A stretch of 46,666 bases of DNA, from assembly GCA_900473045.1 (NCBI GenBank), contig UCKS01000044.1, positions 1 to 46,666 on the forward strand, given 5' to 3'. Position numbers and translations under genes: made by a program. The notes under the pieces are model-generated. The model was not told the DNA's origin, did not search any database, and was given only the letters and a program-made list of their open reading frames with translations. This document shows, piece after piece, positions 1 through 8,609 of the stretch (the stretch's first letter is position 1; every line of letters begins with the position of its first letter). Origin of the DNA: Hyphomicrobiales bacterium. Its GTDB lineage: Bacteria; Pseudomonadota; Alphaproteobacteria; Rhizobiales; Rhizobiaceae.

Positions 1-82
1 CGGGTTTTATGGGCGGGGATTTTGCGGGGATTATTTTTTTGGGCAGGCCAAGGTTTTTGTGGAATGGTCAGGCCACTAAATT

Positions 83-222
83 CTCCGTCATGCCTGTGCT
101 TGTCACAGGCATCCAGCCACCGCGCGTCTGCGCGGTGAAAGAGTTGCAGTCTGTTAACGAAGAGTCTTTGCGCCATGGACATGGCGCGCTGGATTCCTGT
201 GACAAGCACAGGAATGACGGAG
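83..222. repeat. RIME-like palindromic mosaic repeat
   Basis: Two 35-bp arms at 83-117 and 188-222 are inverted copies matching at 33 of 35 positions. Each arm carries its own hairpin (9-bp stems CCTGTG/CACAGG extended by ATG/CAT or ATT/AAT). The spacer holds two more perfect hairpins: 118-137 (8-bp stem, loop GTCT) and 170-187 (7-bp stem, loop GGAC). The architecture and the sequence TGTGCTTGTCACAGG resemble rhizobial intergenic mosaic elements. No gene is supported in 1-417; the repeat fills about a third of it and the rest is featureless. Confidence 0.75.
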
Positions 223-417
223 AGACTTGGGATGCATGCATCTCGACTTCATCTGAAAGCCCGGCCAAATGACGGCGTCCTTGACCGTCTTTTCCACCAC
301 GTCCCTACCCTCCTTACGTAAGAAAGATCGGATTCAATCTTTGTTGGTAATTTTCCGTTAGGAATTGATCTCAGTGGGGCGGGTGCCGCCTGTTTCTTGT
401 TTTGCGTACGGGGTCTC

Positions 418-1437
418 ATGCGTTTATCGGCTGTTCCAGCGATCCTTCTTGCCGGCCTTGTAGTGGCCGGCTGCTCATCGAGTTCAGGGCCGGAAAGCCT
501 GATGGCCGGGTTGCCGTCGAAGGAGACGACCAGTTCCGTCGTGCCGGGGCGGGTGCCCGCCGCCGATGTCGGCGCGGTGATTGCGCAGGCCGAAAGCCAT
601 CCCGAGCAACTGGCCTGGGCGGGTCAGGTTCCGCAGTCGCAGGCGTTCGAATCCGTGACAACCGAAGGCATGGCTGTTCCGGCCGAACGGCCGGTGGCAA
701 TGATCATGCCGGAAAATCCGGGCCTGGGTACAGCGCGCACCAGACGCGCGCAGATTTACGGCCATCAGTTCCGCGATGCGCATCCGATCAATTTCGGCAA
801 GGCTTCGCCGCGCAAGCTCGCCGTGCACGGCGTCGACGTGTCGCGCTGGCAGGGCGAAATGGACTGGGCGAAACTGCGCACGCAAGGCGCCAACTTTGCC
901 TATATCAAGGCGACCGACGGCGGCGACCATCTCGATCCGATGTTCAGGACGAACTGGAAGCGGGCAAAGGATGCCGGGCTGAAGCGCGGCGCCTATCATT
1001 TCTTCTACTGGTGCCGCACGGCGGGCGAACAGGCCGACTGGTTCATCCGCAACGTGCCGCGCGACCCCGACGCGCTGCCGCCGGTGATCGACGTCGAATA
1101 CAATGGCGAATCCAGCTGCAAGTACCGTCTATCGCGCGCCAAGGCGATCGAGAAGATGCAGGTGTTCATGGACAAGCTGGAGCGCCACTATGGCAAGCGT
1201 CCGGTGATCTACACCGCACCCGACTTCTACCGTGACAACCTGACCGGCGAATTCAAGGACTATCCGTTCTGGTTGCGCTCCGTGGCAGCCCATCCGTCGC
1301 AGGTCTATCCGGGCCGCAAGTGGTTGTTCTGGCAATATTCGGGCTCCGGTCTTTCGCATGGCGTCGAAGGCAGGATCGATCTCAACGTGTTCCGTGGCAG
1401 CGAGGCCGACTGGCACGAGTGGGTGGCGCGGAACTGA
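418..1437 (+). CDS. GH25 family lysozyme-like lipoprotein
   Basis: Predicted peptidoglycan muramidase anchored in a membrane. The start at 418 gives a short positively charged leader and a lipobox ending LVVAGC with Cys19; an in-frame ATG at 397 would only add seven residues. A low-complexity linker (about 20-135) precedes a glycoside hydrolase family 25 domain (about 136-339), recognised by GVDVSRWQG, the YIKATDGGD segment, GAYHFF and the catalytic-type DVEYN motif (Asp140, Asp225 and Glu227 as likely active-site acids). The end of the domain with FWQYSG is intact, so the protein looks complete at 339 aa. Such proteins in rhizobia are usually periplasmic or outer-membrane lipoproteins acting on murein; the exact substrate is inferred from the family only. 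It stands alone, with no operon partner. Confidence 0.88.
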   Translation: MRLSAVPAILLAGLVVAGCSSSSGPESLMAGLPSKETTSSVVPGRVPAADVGAVIAQAESHPEQLAWAGQVPQSQAFESVTTEGMAVPAERPVAMIMPENPGLGTARTRRAQIYGHQFRDAHPINFGKASPRKLAVHGVDVSRWQGEMDWAKLRTQGANFAYIKATDGGDHLDPMFRTNWKRAKDAGLKRGAYHFFYWCRTAGEQADWFIRNVPRDPDALPPVIDVEYNGESSCKYRLSRAKAIEKMQVFMDKLERHYGKRPVIYTAPDFYRDNLTGEFKDYPFWLRSVAAHPSQVYPGRKWLFWQYSGSGLSHGVEGRIDLNVFRGSEADWHEWVARN

Positions 1438-1613
1438 CAGGGGATCGGCTGCCGATGGCCGATGGGTATTGCGATATGCAGCCTGGTCGGCGCCGTGACC
1501 CCCCTCCATGGCGGCTGGACTCCGTCGTGTTAGATTGTTAGAAACAGCCCATATGCTTCACAGAAGCCCGGCACGGACGACCGTGCCGCGATCCTAATAA
1601 TTGGGGACGGCCC

Positions 1614-1630
1614 CTTGTGAGGTTCACAAG
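1614..1630 (+). promoter_or_regulatory. Perfect 7-bp hairpin just upstream of the chaA start
   Basis: CTTGTGA, loop GGT, TCACAAG: a perfect inverted repeat ending two bases before the TTG start at 1633 and containing the only Shine-Dalgarno-like bases (GTGAGG). It could be an operator or could fold in the mRNA and limit translation initiation. Function is inferred from position only. Confidence 0.4.
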
Positions 1631-1632
1631 TC

Positions 1633-2787
1633 TTGTTGCCGCAATCTTCCCCTAGCCTGATCCACAGCCCGTTTCTGAAACTCGCCATCGCCTGGCTGGT
1701 CGTTATCCTGTTCCTGTGGAAAGGACCCACATGGCTTGCCCAACCGATGACGGTCGGGGTGGCGGTTGCCTGTTTTGCCGCCCTGTTTGGAACAATCCTG
1801 CTTGGTTCGTTCGGTATCGTGCGCGAGGCCGACCATCTGGCTCACGAACTGGGCGAACCCTATGGAACGCTCATCCTGACGCTGTCCATCGTGTCGATCG
1901 AGGTCATTCTCATCGCCGCCGTCATGCTTGGGCCGAGCGAGGCGCCGACCATCGCCAGGGACTCGATCTTCGCTGTCATGATGATCATCATGAACCTCGT
2001 CACCGGCCTCTGCCTGGTTGCCGGCGCTTTGCGTCATGGCGAGCAGGAATATAACGCGCAGGGGGCTCTGGCCTTCATCTCCATGACCCTGGTCCTGGCC
2101 GGTGTGGCGCTCATTCTCCCCAACACGCTGACGACGGGCAACGGCACCTTCTGGCCATCGCAGGTGCTTGCGATCGGTTTGCTGACTGCAGCCCTTTACG
2201 GTGCGTTTCTCGCTCTGCAGATGGGGCCGTACAAGACACATTTCATGCAGCCGCCTGCGGGCGAAATGTCCATCCGCCGCGAAACGGCAGATGCGCCCGG
2301 CGCAGCGTCGTCATCGCAGTCCGGTTCGAACCGGCGCAAGCTCCTGGTTCACACGCTCATCCTGCTGGCTTTGATGATCCCGATCGTTCTGCTCGCTCAC
2401 GATCTTGCCGTCGTCATCGACTATGGTGTCGCCACCGCCGGCGCGCCCGTTGCTGTCGGCGGCGTGCTGATTGCGATCATCGTGTTCACGCCGGAATCGA
2501 TCACCGCCCTGAAGGCAGCGCTCAACAACGAAACGCAGCGGGCGATCAATCTGTGCCTCGGGGCATTCGTCTCGACGGTCGGCCTGACAGTCCCCGCTGT
2601 GCTGGCGGTCGGCCTGGTGACCGGCAAGACGGTGGTTTTGGGGATATCGCCGGCCGAGACAGTGCTGTTCGGCTTGACCGTGGGGTTGACGGCGATGACG
2701 TATCTCGGACGCCGGACGTCGATCACCCAGGGGCTTTTGCATCTGATGGTGTTTGCGGTGTTTACTCTGATGCTGTTCACCAGTTGA
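1633..2787 (+). CDS. chaA: Calcium/proton antiporter, ChaA type
   Basis: Inner-membrane cation/H+ exchanger of the CaCA superfamily, 384 aa, with about eleven hydrophobic segments. Two inverted family repeats are visible: the first around EADHLAHELGEPYGTLILT followed by SIVSIEVILIAAVM, the second around VFTPESITALKAALNNETQR. The acidic residues in these alpha repeats are the expected cation ligands. A hydrophilic loop rich in Ser and Arg (about 215-235) separates the two halves, as is usual for ChaA. The start is TTG at 1633: a stop codon lies in frame at 1618 and no ATG precedes the first membrane segment. Substrate (Ca2+, possibly Na+ or K+) is inferred from homology. No operon partner is visible; the orphan atpB gene follows after about 250 bp. 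Confidence 0.88.
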   Translation: MLPQSSPSLIHSPFLKLAIAWLVVILFLWKGPTWLAQPMTVGVAVACFAALFGTILLGSFGIVREADHLAHELGEPYGTLILTLSIVSIEVILIAAVMLGPSEAPTIARDSIFAVMMIIMNLVTGLCLVAGALRHGEQEYNAQGALAFISMTLVLAGVALILPNTLTTGNGTFWPSQVLAIGLLTAALYGAFLALQMGPYKTHFMQPPAGEMSIRRETADAPGAASSSQSGSNRRKLLVHTLILLALMIPIVLLAHDLAVVIDYGVATAGAPVAVGGVLIAIIVFTPESITALKAALNNETQRAINLCLGAFVSTVGLTVPAVLAVGLVTGKTVVLGISPAETVLFGLTVGLTAMTYLGRRTSITQGLLHLMVFAVFTLMLFTS

Positions 2788-3035
2788 TGCGTGCCTGCCC
2801 GCAGCGGGTTGCAATCGCCGCAGGATATCGATATCAGACCTTTGCGCAGGACGACCTGCGCCTCGACCACCCTGGGGACGGCCCCGCATCTCATTCGTGA
2901 GAGCAGGAGCCGCCCGTGAAATCCCTTTCCCTCGCTTTCATCATTCAGTCCCGCGATCCCGTCGCGCGTGTCTTTACGCCCTTGAGCCGACGTGCGGACC
3001 TGCGCGTCATCGCGATCTCTTTTCAAGGATAACCG

Positions 3036-3782
3036 ATGGCCGGTCCTATTGAACAATTCGAAATCAAGCCGCTTCTGGAACTGACAGCGGGTGGCGTCGA
3101 CCTGAGCTTCACCAACTCCTCCGCCTACATGGTCCTGACGGTCGCCTTGGCGGCCGGCCTGCTGCTGATCGGCACGGCCAAGCGCAGCCTCGTGCCCGGC
3201 CGCTGGCAGTCGGTGTCGGAAGTCCTGTTCGAATTTGTTGGCAAAACGCTGCGCGAGAATGCCGGCAAGGAGGGCATGCGGTTTTTCCCGCTGGTGTTCT
3301 CGCTGTTCATGTTCATCCTCGTCGCCAACCTGATCGGGATGTTTCCGTTTGCCTTCACGGTCACCAGCCACATCATCGTTACCTTTGCGCTGGCGATGAT
3401 CGTGTTCGGCACGGTGACGGTTTACGGACTGGCGAAACACGGGTTGGGCTTTTTCCGGCTGTTCATGCCCGCCGGGATTCCGATGGTGCTGGCGCCGATC
3501 ATTATCCCCATCGAAGTGATTTCCTACATGTCCCGCCCGATCAGCCATTCCGTCCGCCTGTTCGCGGTGATGCTGGCCGGACATATCACGCTGAAAGTAT
3601 TCGCGGGTTTCGTGGCGTCGATGACCGACCTTGGAACGCTAGGAGTTATCGGCGCCGTGCTGCCGCTGGCAATGACCGTTGCCCTGACGGCGCTGGAAAT
3701 GCTGATGTCCGTCATCCAGGCCTATGTCTTCACCATGCTGACCTGCATGTATCTGAACGACGCCTTGCATCCCGGGCACTGA
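3036..3782 (+). CDS. atpB: Orphan ATP synthase F0 subunit a (AtpB paralogue)
   Basis: Membrane subunit a of F-type ATP synthase, which forms the two proton half-channels beside the c ring. At 248 aa with all hydrophobic segments it is full length and very like alphaproteobacterial AtpB ([32 protein letters not shown]). The essential arginine is present (Arg174 in [12 protein letters not shown]), as is Gln228, but the residue four after the arginine is Val178 where the family nearly always has Asn. No atpI, atpE or atpF genes flank it: chaA lies upstream and a convergent iclR gene ends 33 bp downstream. It is therefore probably a second, diverged copy, while the real F0 operon lies elsewhere. 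An AAGGA Shine-Dalgarno stands 6-11 bp before the ATG. The 248-bp gap upstream contains a small TTCG-loop hairpin at 2889-2902 and nothing else recognised. Confidence 0.85.
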   Translation: MAGPIEQFEIKPLLELTAGGVDLSFTNSSAYMVLTVALAAGLLLIGTAKRSLVPGRWQSVSEVLFEFVGKTLRENAGKEGMRFFPLVFSLFMFILVANLIGMFPFAFTVTSHIIVTFALAMIVFGTVTVYGLAKHGLGFFRLFMPAGIPMVLAPIIIPIEVISYMSRPISHSVRLFAVMLAGHITLKVFAGFVASMTDLGTLGVIGAVLPLAMTVALTALEMLMSVIQAYVFTMLTCMYLNDALHPGH

Positions 3783-3814
3783 TGCCGGGAGTTGCGCGCT
3801 GGCGGGGCGGCCCT

Positions 3815-4654
3815 TTATGCGATGCCGTCCCGCCGTCCGCCCATCGCCTGTGTTACCCCGTCGGCGGCAGCCTTTATCACCGGCCCGAGCGCCGCCAACG
3901 TCTCGTCCGGGAGCCTGACCGCCGGGCCCGACACCGAAATTCCGGCAATGGCTTCGCCATATTCGTTGAAAATCGGGGCGGCGAGGCAGCGCATGCCGAG
4001 CGTGTGTTCCTCGTCGTCGATCGACCAGCCGCGCATCCGGATGGTCTCGATATCGGTCAAGAGCTTGGGCAGCGTGTCGCGGGTTTTGCCGGTAAACCGG
4101 GTCAGCGGCCGGGGCGTCAGCAGGCGTTCGATCGCAGTGTTGTCCCACGTGGAGAGGATCGCCTTGCCGATACCGGACGCATGGATCGGGCCACGGCGGC
4201 CGGGGCGGAAGAAGGCGCGCATCGGGGCATGGCTTTCGACCTGCGAGATGAAGACGACATCGCCGCCATCCTCGATGCCGATATTGGCGGTTTCACCCGA
4301 ATGTTCCATCAGTTGCTTGAGGAAAGGGCGGCTGATGGTGCCGAGCTTGCGGAAGCGCAGGAAGGCATTGCCGATCTCGAAGGCCTTGAGCCCAATCGTC
4401 CAGGCGCCGGTCTCGGCATCGTGGGTGACCATGCCATGATTGGCCAGCGAGGTTAAGAGCCGGTGGACGGTGGATGGCGCCATGCCGGACTGGTCGGACA
4501 GGTCGGTGAGGGCCGCGCCATCGCCGCTGGCGACGAGATCGAGCAGCTTCAGGCTGCGGTCGAGCACCTGCACGGAGGAGGGGACGGCGTTCTCGCTCGC
4601 CTTGCGGCCGGGTTTGGCGCGCAATTGGTCCTGTTGGGTCTGCTTGTCGGCCAT
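3815..4654 (-). CDS. IclR family transcriptional regulator of the glyoxylate operon
   Basis: DNA-binding repressor or activator of 279 aa. An N-terminal winged helix-turn-helix (about residues 27-85; recognition helix near MAPSTVHRLLTSL) is followed by an IclR effector-binding GAF-like domain (about 100-270) with the typical HASGIGKAIL and RGWSIDDEEHTLGMRCLAAPIF segments. The start at 4654 (MADKQ) is preferred; an in-frame extension to 4825 would run through the mosaic repeat and is unlike the family. The gene is divergent from gcl, hyi and glxR, as AllR-type regulators of glyoxylate metabolism commonly are. Glyoxylate or a related acid as ligand is inference from context. A matching IclR-type operator is visible at 4961-4975. 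Confidence 0.87.
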   Translation of the reverse strand: MADKQTQQDQLRAKPGRKASENAVPSSVQVLDRSLKLLDLVASGDGAALTDLSDQSGMAPSTVHRLLTSLANHGMVTHDAETGAWTIGLKAFEIGNAFLRFRKLGTISRPFLKQLMEHSGETANIGIEDGGDVVFISQVESHAPMRAFFRPGRRGPIHASGIGKAILSTWDNTAIERLLTPRPLTRFTGKTRDTLPKLLTDIETIRMRGWSIDDEEHTLGMRCLAAPIFNEYGEAIAGISVSGPAVRLPDETLAALGPVIKAAADGVTQAMGGRRDGIA

Positions 4655-4735
4655 GTCGGCTCCGTATTGTCTCGTGGTCCATGACATATTGCATCGTTGC
4701 CGAAAGCGGAACGGTTTTAGCGTGCAGTTGGTGGC

Positions 4736-4867
4736 TTCCTCATCTCCCCAGCGGGGAGACGTGCCGAGCGCATGCGAGGCGACGAGTGGGCGGTTCGGCA
4801 CGTTCTGAGCGTTTGGCCCCCTCATCCGGCGCTTTGCGCCACCTTCTCCCCGCTGGGAAGAAGAGGG
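4736..4867. repeat. Second rhizobial-type mosaic palindrome
   Basis: Outer imperfect inverted arms (CATCTCCCCAGCGGGGAGA near 4741-4759 and TTCTCCCCGCTGGGAAGAAG near 4844-4863) enclose a perfect pair CGTGCCGA (4760-4767) and TCGGCACG (4795-4802), plus the small hairpin GGCGC-TTT-GCGCC at 4828-4840. The phrase CCTCATCCGGCGC..GCGCCACC followed by TTCTCCCC is typical of repeats found between rhizobial genes. It lies between iclR and gcl. Confidence 0.65.
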
Positions 4868-4948
4868 AGTGTGTGGTCGTGTATGAATCCATAGTCATTA
4901 TCATGTTCCAGAACGCCTGCATTCCTATCGGATTCGTTGAAGATGTTT

Positions 4949-4975
4949 ATTTCCACATGGTGAGAATGATTTCCA
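4949..4975. promoter_or_regulatory. Probable IclR-family operator upstream of gcl
   Basis: TGAGAATGATTTCCA at 4961-4975 matches 13 of 15 positions of the E. coli IclR consensus TGGAAATNATTTCCA as remembered. A second TTTCCA half-site at 4950-4955 lies exactly 20 bp (two helical turns) away. The sites are 60-90 bp before the gcl start, between the divergent iclR gene and the operon. Binding by the product of 3815-4654 is inference. Confidence 0.5.
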
Positions 4976-5037
4976 TTAAGCGATTGCCTGCCGAAAAATT
5001 TGGGCTACCCTGATCCTCACACGATGGAGGAATAGTC

Positions 5038-6822
5038 ATGGCGAAAATGCGCGCAGTCGATGCGGCGGTTCTGGTTCTGGAGAGGGAAGGCGTCGATTGC
5101 GCCTTCGGGGTTCCGGGTGCTGCAATCAATCCCTTTTATTCGGCGCTGAAGGCGCGCGGCTCGGTGCGCCATATCCTGGCGCGGCATGTCGAAGGGGCGT
5201 CCCATATGGCGGAGGGCTATACCCGCGCCAGGCATGGCAATATCGGCGTCTGCATCGGCACCTCGGGGCCGGCCGGTACCGACATGATCACCGGGCTCTA
5301 CTCGGCCCAGGCGGATTCGATCCCGATCCTCTGCATCACCGGACAGGCGCCGCGCGCCCGGCTCGACAAGGAAGACTTTCAGGCGGTCGACATCGCCCGG
5401 ATTGCCGCGCCGCTGACCAAGTGGGCCGTCACCGTCATGGAGCCGGCGCTGGTGCCGTTCGTGTTCCAGAAGGCGTTTCACCTGATGCGTTCGGGCCGTC
5501 CCGGTCCGGTGCTGATCGACCTGCCGGTCGATGTACAGCTCGCCGAAATCGAGTTCGACATCGACACCTACGCGCCGCTCGAGGCCTACAAACCCTCCGC
5601 AACGCGGGCGCAGGCCGAAAAGGCGATCGCCATGCTGAACGCAGCGGAGCGTCCGCTGATCGTTGCCGGCGGCGGGATCATCAATGCGGATGCGTCCGAT
5701 CTGCTCACCGAATTCGCCGAGATCACCGGCATTCCGGTCATCCCGACGCTGATGGGCTGGGGCACGATCCCCGACGACCATCCGCTGATGGCGGGTATGT
5801 GCGGGCTGCAGACGTCGCACCGCTACGGCAACGCCAATCTGCTCGCCTCCGACTTTGTGCTCGGTGTCGGCAACCGTTGGGCCAACCGCCATACCGGCAA
5901 CGTGCCGACCTATACGGAAGGGCGCACGTTCGTGCATGTCGATATCGAGCCGACCCAGATCGGCCGTGTCTTTGCGCCGGATTTCGGCATCGTCTCGGAT
6001 GCGGGGGCGGCACTGAAGCTGTTCCTCGATGTTGCGACCGAATGGAAGACGGCGGGCAAGCTGAAGGATTGGTCGGGCTGGGCGGAAGAATGCCGCGACC
6101 GCAAGCGGACGATGCTGCGCAAGACGCATTTCGACCAGACGCCGCTCAAGCCACAGCGTGTCTATGAGGAAATGAACAAGGCGTTTGGCCGCGACACCTG
6201 CTATGTCTCGACCATCGGGCTCAGCCAGATTGCCGGTGCGCAGTTCCTGCACGTCTACAAACCACGCAACTGGATCAATTGCGGCCAGGCCGGACCGCTC
6301 GGCTGGACGCTGCCGGCAGCGCTCGGCGTGCGGGCAGCCGATCCGGACCGGACGATCGTGGCACTCTCGGGCGACTATGACTTCCAGTTCATGATCGAGG
6401 AACTGGCAGTGGGCGCCCAGCACAAGCTGCCTTATCTGCATGTGGTCGTGAACAATTCCTATCTCGGCCTGATCCGCCAGGCGCAGCGCGGCTTGAACAT
6501 GGATTTCGAGGTCAGCCTCGCCTTCGACAATATCAACCACTCCGGTGATGCCGAGAAGGGGTACGGCGTCGATCATGTGGCCGTGGCCGAAGGGCTGGGC
6601 TGCAAGGCGATCCGGGTCAGGAGCCCGAACGAGTTCCAGGAAGCATTTGCGAGAGCCAAGGACCTGATGGACGAGCACCAAGTGCCCGTGGTCATCGAGT
6701 TCATCCTCGAGCGCGTCACCAACATTTCCATGGGCGCCGACATCAATGCGGTGGTCGAGTTCGAGGAACTGGCTGAACGCGGCGAGGATGCCCCGACGGC
6801 GATCATGGCGCTGCTCGACTGA
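5038..6822 (+). CDS. gcl: Glyoxylate carboligase (tartronate-semialdehyde synthase)
   Basis: Thiamine diphosphate enzyme joining two glyoxylates into tartronate semialdehyde plus CO2, the first step of the glycerate pathway from glyoxylate. At 594 aa it has the three ThDP-enzyme domains: PYR (about 1-180), a central FAD-binding-like domain (about 190-350) and PP (about 370-560) with the GDG-type metal/ThDP motif starting GDYDFQF and ending VVNNSYLGL. Val51 in RHVEGASHM replaces the glutamate used by nearly all other ThDP enzymes; this Val is a known hallmark of Gcl and supports the specific call. The start has a GGAGGA Shine-Dalgarno. First gene of an operon with hyi (22 bp downstream) and glxR; IclR control is likely. 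Confidence 0.95.
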   Translation: MAKMRAVDAAVLVLEREGVDCAFGVPGAAINPFYSALKARGSVRHILARHVEGASHMAEGYTRARHGNIGVCIGTSGPAGTDMITGLYSAQADSIPILCITGQAPRARLDKEDFQAVDIARIAAPLTKWAVTVMEPALVPFVFQKAFHLMRSGRPGPVLIDLPVDVQLAEIEFDIDTYAPLEAYKPSATRAQAEKAIAMLNAAERPLIVAGGGIINADASDLLTEFAEITGIPVIPTLMGWGTIPDDHPLMAGMCGLQTSHRYGNANLLASDFVLGVGNRWANRHTGNVPTYTEGRTFVHVDIEPTQIGRVFAPDFGIVSDAGAALKLFLDVATEWKTAGKLKDWSGWAEECRDRKRTMLRKTHFDQTPLKPQRVYEEMNKAFGRDTCYVSTIGLSQIAGAQFLHVYKPRNWINCGQAGPLGWTLPAALGVRAADPDRTIVALSGDYDFQFMIEELAVGAQHKLPYLHVVVNNSYLGLIRQAQRGLNMDFEVSLAFDNINHSGDAEKGYGVDHVAVAEGLGCKAIRVRSPNEFQEAFARAKDLMDEHQVPVVIEFILERVTNISMGADINAVVEFEELAERGEDAPTAIMALLD

Positions 6823-6844
6823 TCAGAGAACAGAGGATTTTTTC

Positions 6845-7657
6845 ATGCCAAAATTTGCGGCAAACCTGACCATGCTTTTCAACGAAGTGCCGTTCCTCGA
6901 CCGGTTCGCGCTGGCCGCCAAGGCCGGGTTCACGGCGGTGGAATATCTCTTCCCCTATGACTTCGACGCCAAGGCGCTGAAGGCGGCACTGGAGGTCAAT
7001 GGTCTGACCCAGGTGCTGCACAACCTGCCGGCCGGTGACTGGGCCGCCGGCGAGCGCGGCATTGCCGTCCTGCCCGACCGGATCGACGAATTCCGCCGCG
7101 GCGTGGCCTCGGCCATCGATTATGCAACGGCGCTCGGCTGCACGCAGATCAACTGCCTTTCCGGTATTGCGCCGGTCGGCGTATCCGATGACATCTTGCG
7201 GGCGACGTTCGTGGCCAATCTACGGCTGGCAGCATCCGAACTCGGCAGACACGGCATCCGGCTGTTGATCGAACCGATCAACCGCTTCGATATTCCCGGC
7301 TTCTACCTCAACACGGTGGAGCAGGCAGCCTCGATCATCGCCGAAGTGGGCAGCGACAACCTGTTCATCCAGTACGATCTCTACCACCAGCAGCGCACCG
7401 AGGGCGAGCTGATCGGCACGTTCAAGACGTACCAGGGGCAGATTGCCCATGTGCAGCTGGCCGACAATCCCGGCCGCAACGAACCGGGCACCGGCGAGAT
7501 CAACTATCCCTTCGTCTTCGCGGCGCTGGACGGCGCCGGTTACGACGGTTTCATCGGCTGCGAATACAAGCCGCGCACCACGACATCCGAAGGGCTCGGC
7601 TGGCTTGCATCCGCCGCATCCGCCCGCAGCGCAGACGTTATCAAGATCAGGAGTTAA
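6845..7657 (+). CDS. hyi: Hydroxypyruvate isomerase
   Basis: Cytoplasmic TIM-barrel isomerase of 270 aa interconverting hydroxypyruvate and tartronate semialdehyde. Family features include the start MPKFAANLTMLFNEVPF, metal-binding acids in LLIEPINRFDIPGF and in QYDLYHQQRTEG, and the closing FIGCEYKPRTTTSEGLGWL. The ATG at 6845 is chosen because homologues start with this peptide; the frame is open upstream only as an overlap with the end of gcl. It sits between gcl and glxR, 5 bp before the latter, so the three are one transcription unit. Confidence 0.94.
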   Translation: MPKFAANLTMLFNEVPFLDRFALAAKAGFTAVEYLFPYDFDAKALKAALEVNGLTQVLHNLPAGDWAAGERGIAVLPDRIDEFRRGVASAIDYATALGCTQINCLSGIAPVGVSDDILRATFVANLRLAASELGRHGIRLLIEPINRFDIPGFYLNTVEQAASIIAEVGSDNLFIQYDLYHQQRTEGELIGTFKTYQGQIAHVQLADNPGRNEPGTGEINYPFVFAALDGAGYDGFIGCEYKPRTTTSEGLGWLASAASARSADVIKIRS

Positions 7658-7662
7658 GCATC

Positions 7663-8547
7663 ATGGCCACAATCGGCTTTATCGGACTGGGTATCATGGG
7701 CACGCCGATGGCGCGTCACCTGCAGGATGCCGGCCACACCGTTATCACCTCGAAATTCCACATCCCGCCGAAGCAGGAACTGCTCGACAACGGCCTGCAG
7801 TTTGCCGAGTCCCCGAAGGCTCTGGCAGAAAAGGTCGATATCACCATCCTGATGCTGCCGGACACGCCGGATGTAAAGGACGTCCTGTTCGGTGAAAACG
7901 GCGTTGCCTTTGGCCTGTCGAATGGCAAGCTGGTTATCGACATGAGCTCGATCTCGCCGATCGAGACCAAGGAATTTGCCAAAAAGGTTCGCGAGACGGG
8001 CGCCGAATACATGGATGCACCGGTCTCGGGGGGTGAAGTCGGCGCTAAGAATGCATCGCTGTCGATCATGGCGGGCGGCACAGAAGGCAGTTTCGAGCGG
8101 GCGCTGCCGCTGTTCAAGCTGATGGGCAAGAACATCACGCTGGTCGGCGATTGCGGCGACGGACAGGTGACCAAGGTTGCCAACCAGATCATCGTTGCGC
8201 TGACCATCGAGGCTGTCGCGGAAGCACTGCTCTTTGCCTCGAAGGCCGGCGCCGATCCGGCGCGGGTTCGCGAAGCCCTGATGGGCGGCTTTGCCTCGTC
8301 GCGTATTCTGGAAGTGCATGGCGACCGCATGGTCAAGCGCACCTTCGAGCCCGGGTTCCGCATCTCGCTGCACCAGAAGGATCTCAATCTGGCGCTGCAG
8401 GGGGCAAAAGCCATCGGCGTTTCGCTGCCGAACACGGCGGCGACGCAGGAACTGTTCAACAGCTGCGCTGCCCATGGGGATGCGGGTCTCGATCATTCAG
8501 GCCTCGTCACGGCTCTCGAACGCATGGCCAACCACGCGGTCGCCTGA
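7663..8547 (+). CDS. glxR: 2-hydroxy-3-oxopropionate (tartronate semialdehyde) reductase
   Basis: NAD(P)H-dependent reductase of the beta-hydroxyacid dehydrogenase family, 294 aa, converting tartronate semialdehyde to D-glycerate. The N-terminal Rossmann motif is GFIGLGIMGTPMARHL. The substrate-binding signature is MDAPVSGGEVGA, and the catalytic lysine lies in GDGQVTKVANQ. The C-terminal all-helical dimerisation domain with FRISLHQKDLNLAL is intact. Third gene of the gcl operon; a strong intrinsic terminator begins 8 bp after its stop. Confidence 0.94.
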   Translation: MATIGFIGLGIMGTPMARHLQDAGHTVITSKFHIPPKQELLDNGLQFAESPKALAEKVDITILMLPDTPDVKDVLFGENGVAFGLSNGKLVIDMSSISPIETKEFAKKVRETGAEYMDAPVSGGEVGAKNASLSIMAGGTEGSFERALPLFKLMGKNITLVGDCGDGQVTKVANQIIVALTIEAVAEALLFASKAGADPARVREALMGGFASSRILEVHGDRMVKRTFEPGFRISLHQKDLNLALQGAKAIGVSLPNTAATQELFNSCAAHGDAGLDHSGLVTALERMANHAVA

Positions 8548-8555
8548 CGGCAAGG

Positions 8556-8589
8556 ACCGGGCGGCCAGGAGGAGGGCCGCCCGGTTTTT
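8556..8589 (+). terminator. Strong intrinsic terminator between glxR and the glycerate kinase gene
   Basis: Perfect 11-bp stem ACCGGGCGGCC (8556-8566) and GGCCGCCCGGT (8575-8585), 8-base loop AGGAGGAG, then a run of five T including the last stem base. It ends about 20 bp before the next start codon, so the kinase gene is either reached by readthrough or has its own promoter. The purine-rich loop itself resembles a Shine-Dalgarno sequence. Confidence 0.85.
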
Positions 8590-8609
8590 CTATGAATGAG
8601 GATGAAGAC

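Noticed and set aside
5017..6681. Long open frame of 554 codons on the minus strand
   Set aside because: Antisense shadow of gcl with Arg/His/Asp-rich composition and no recognisable domain; the plus strand encodes a clear enzyme.
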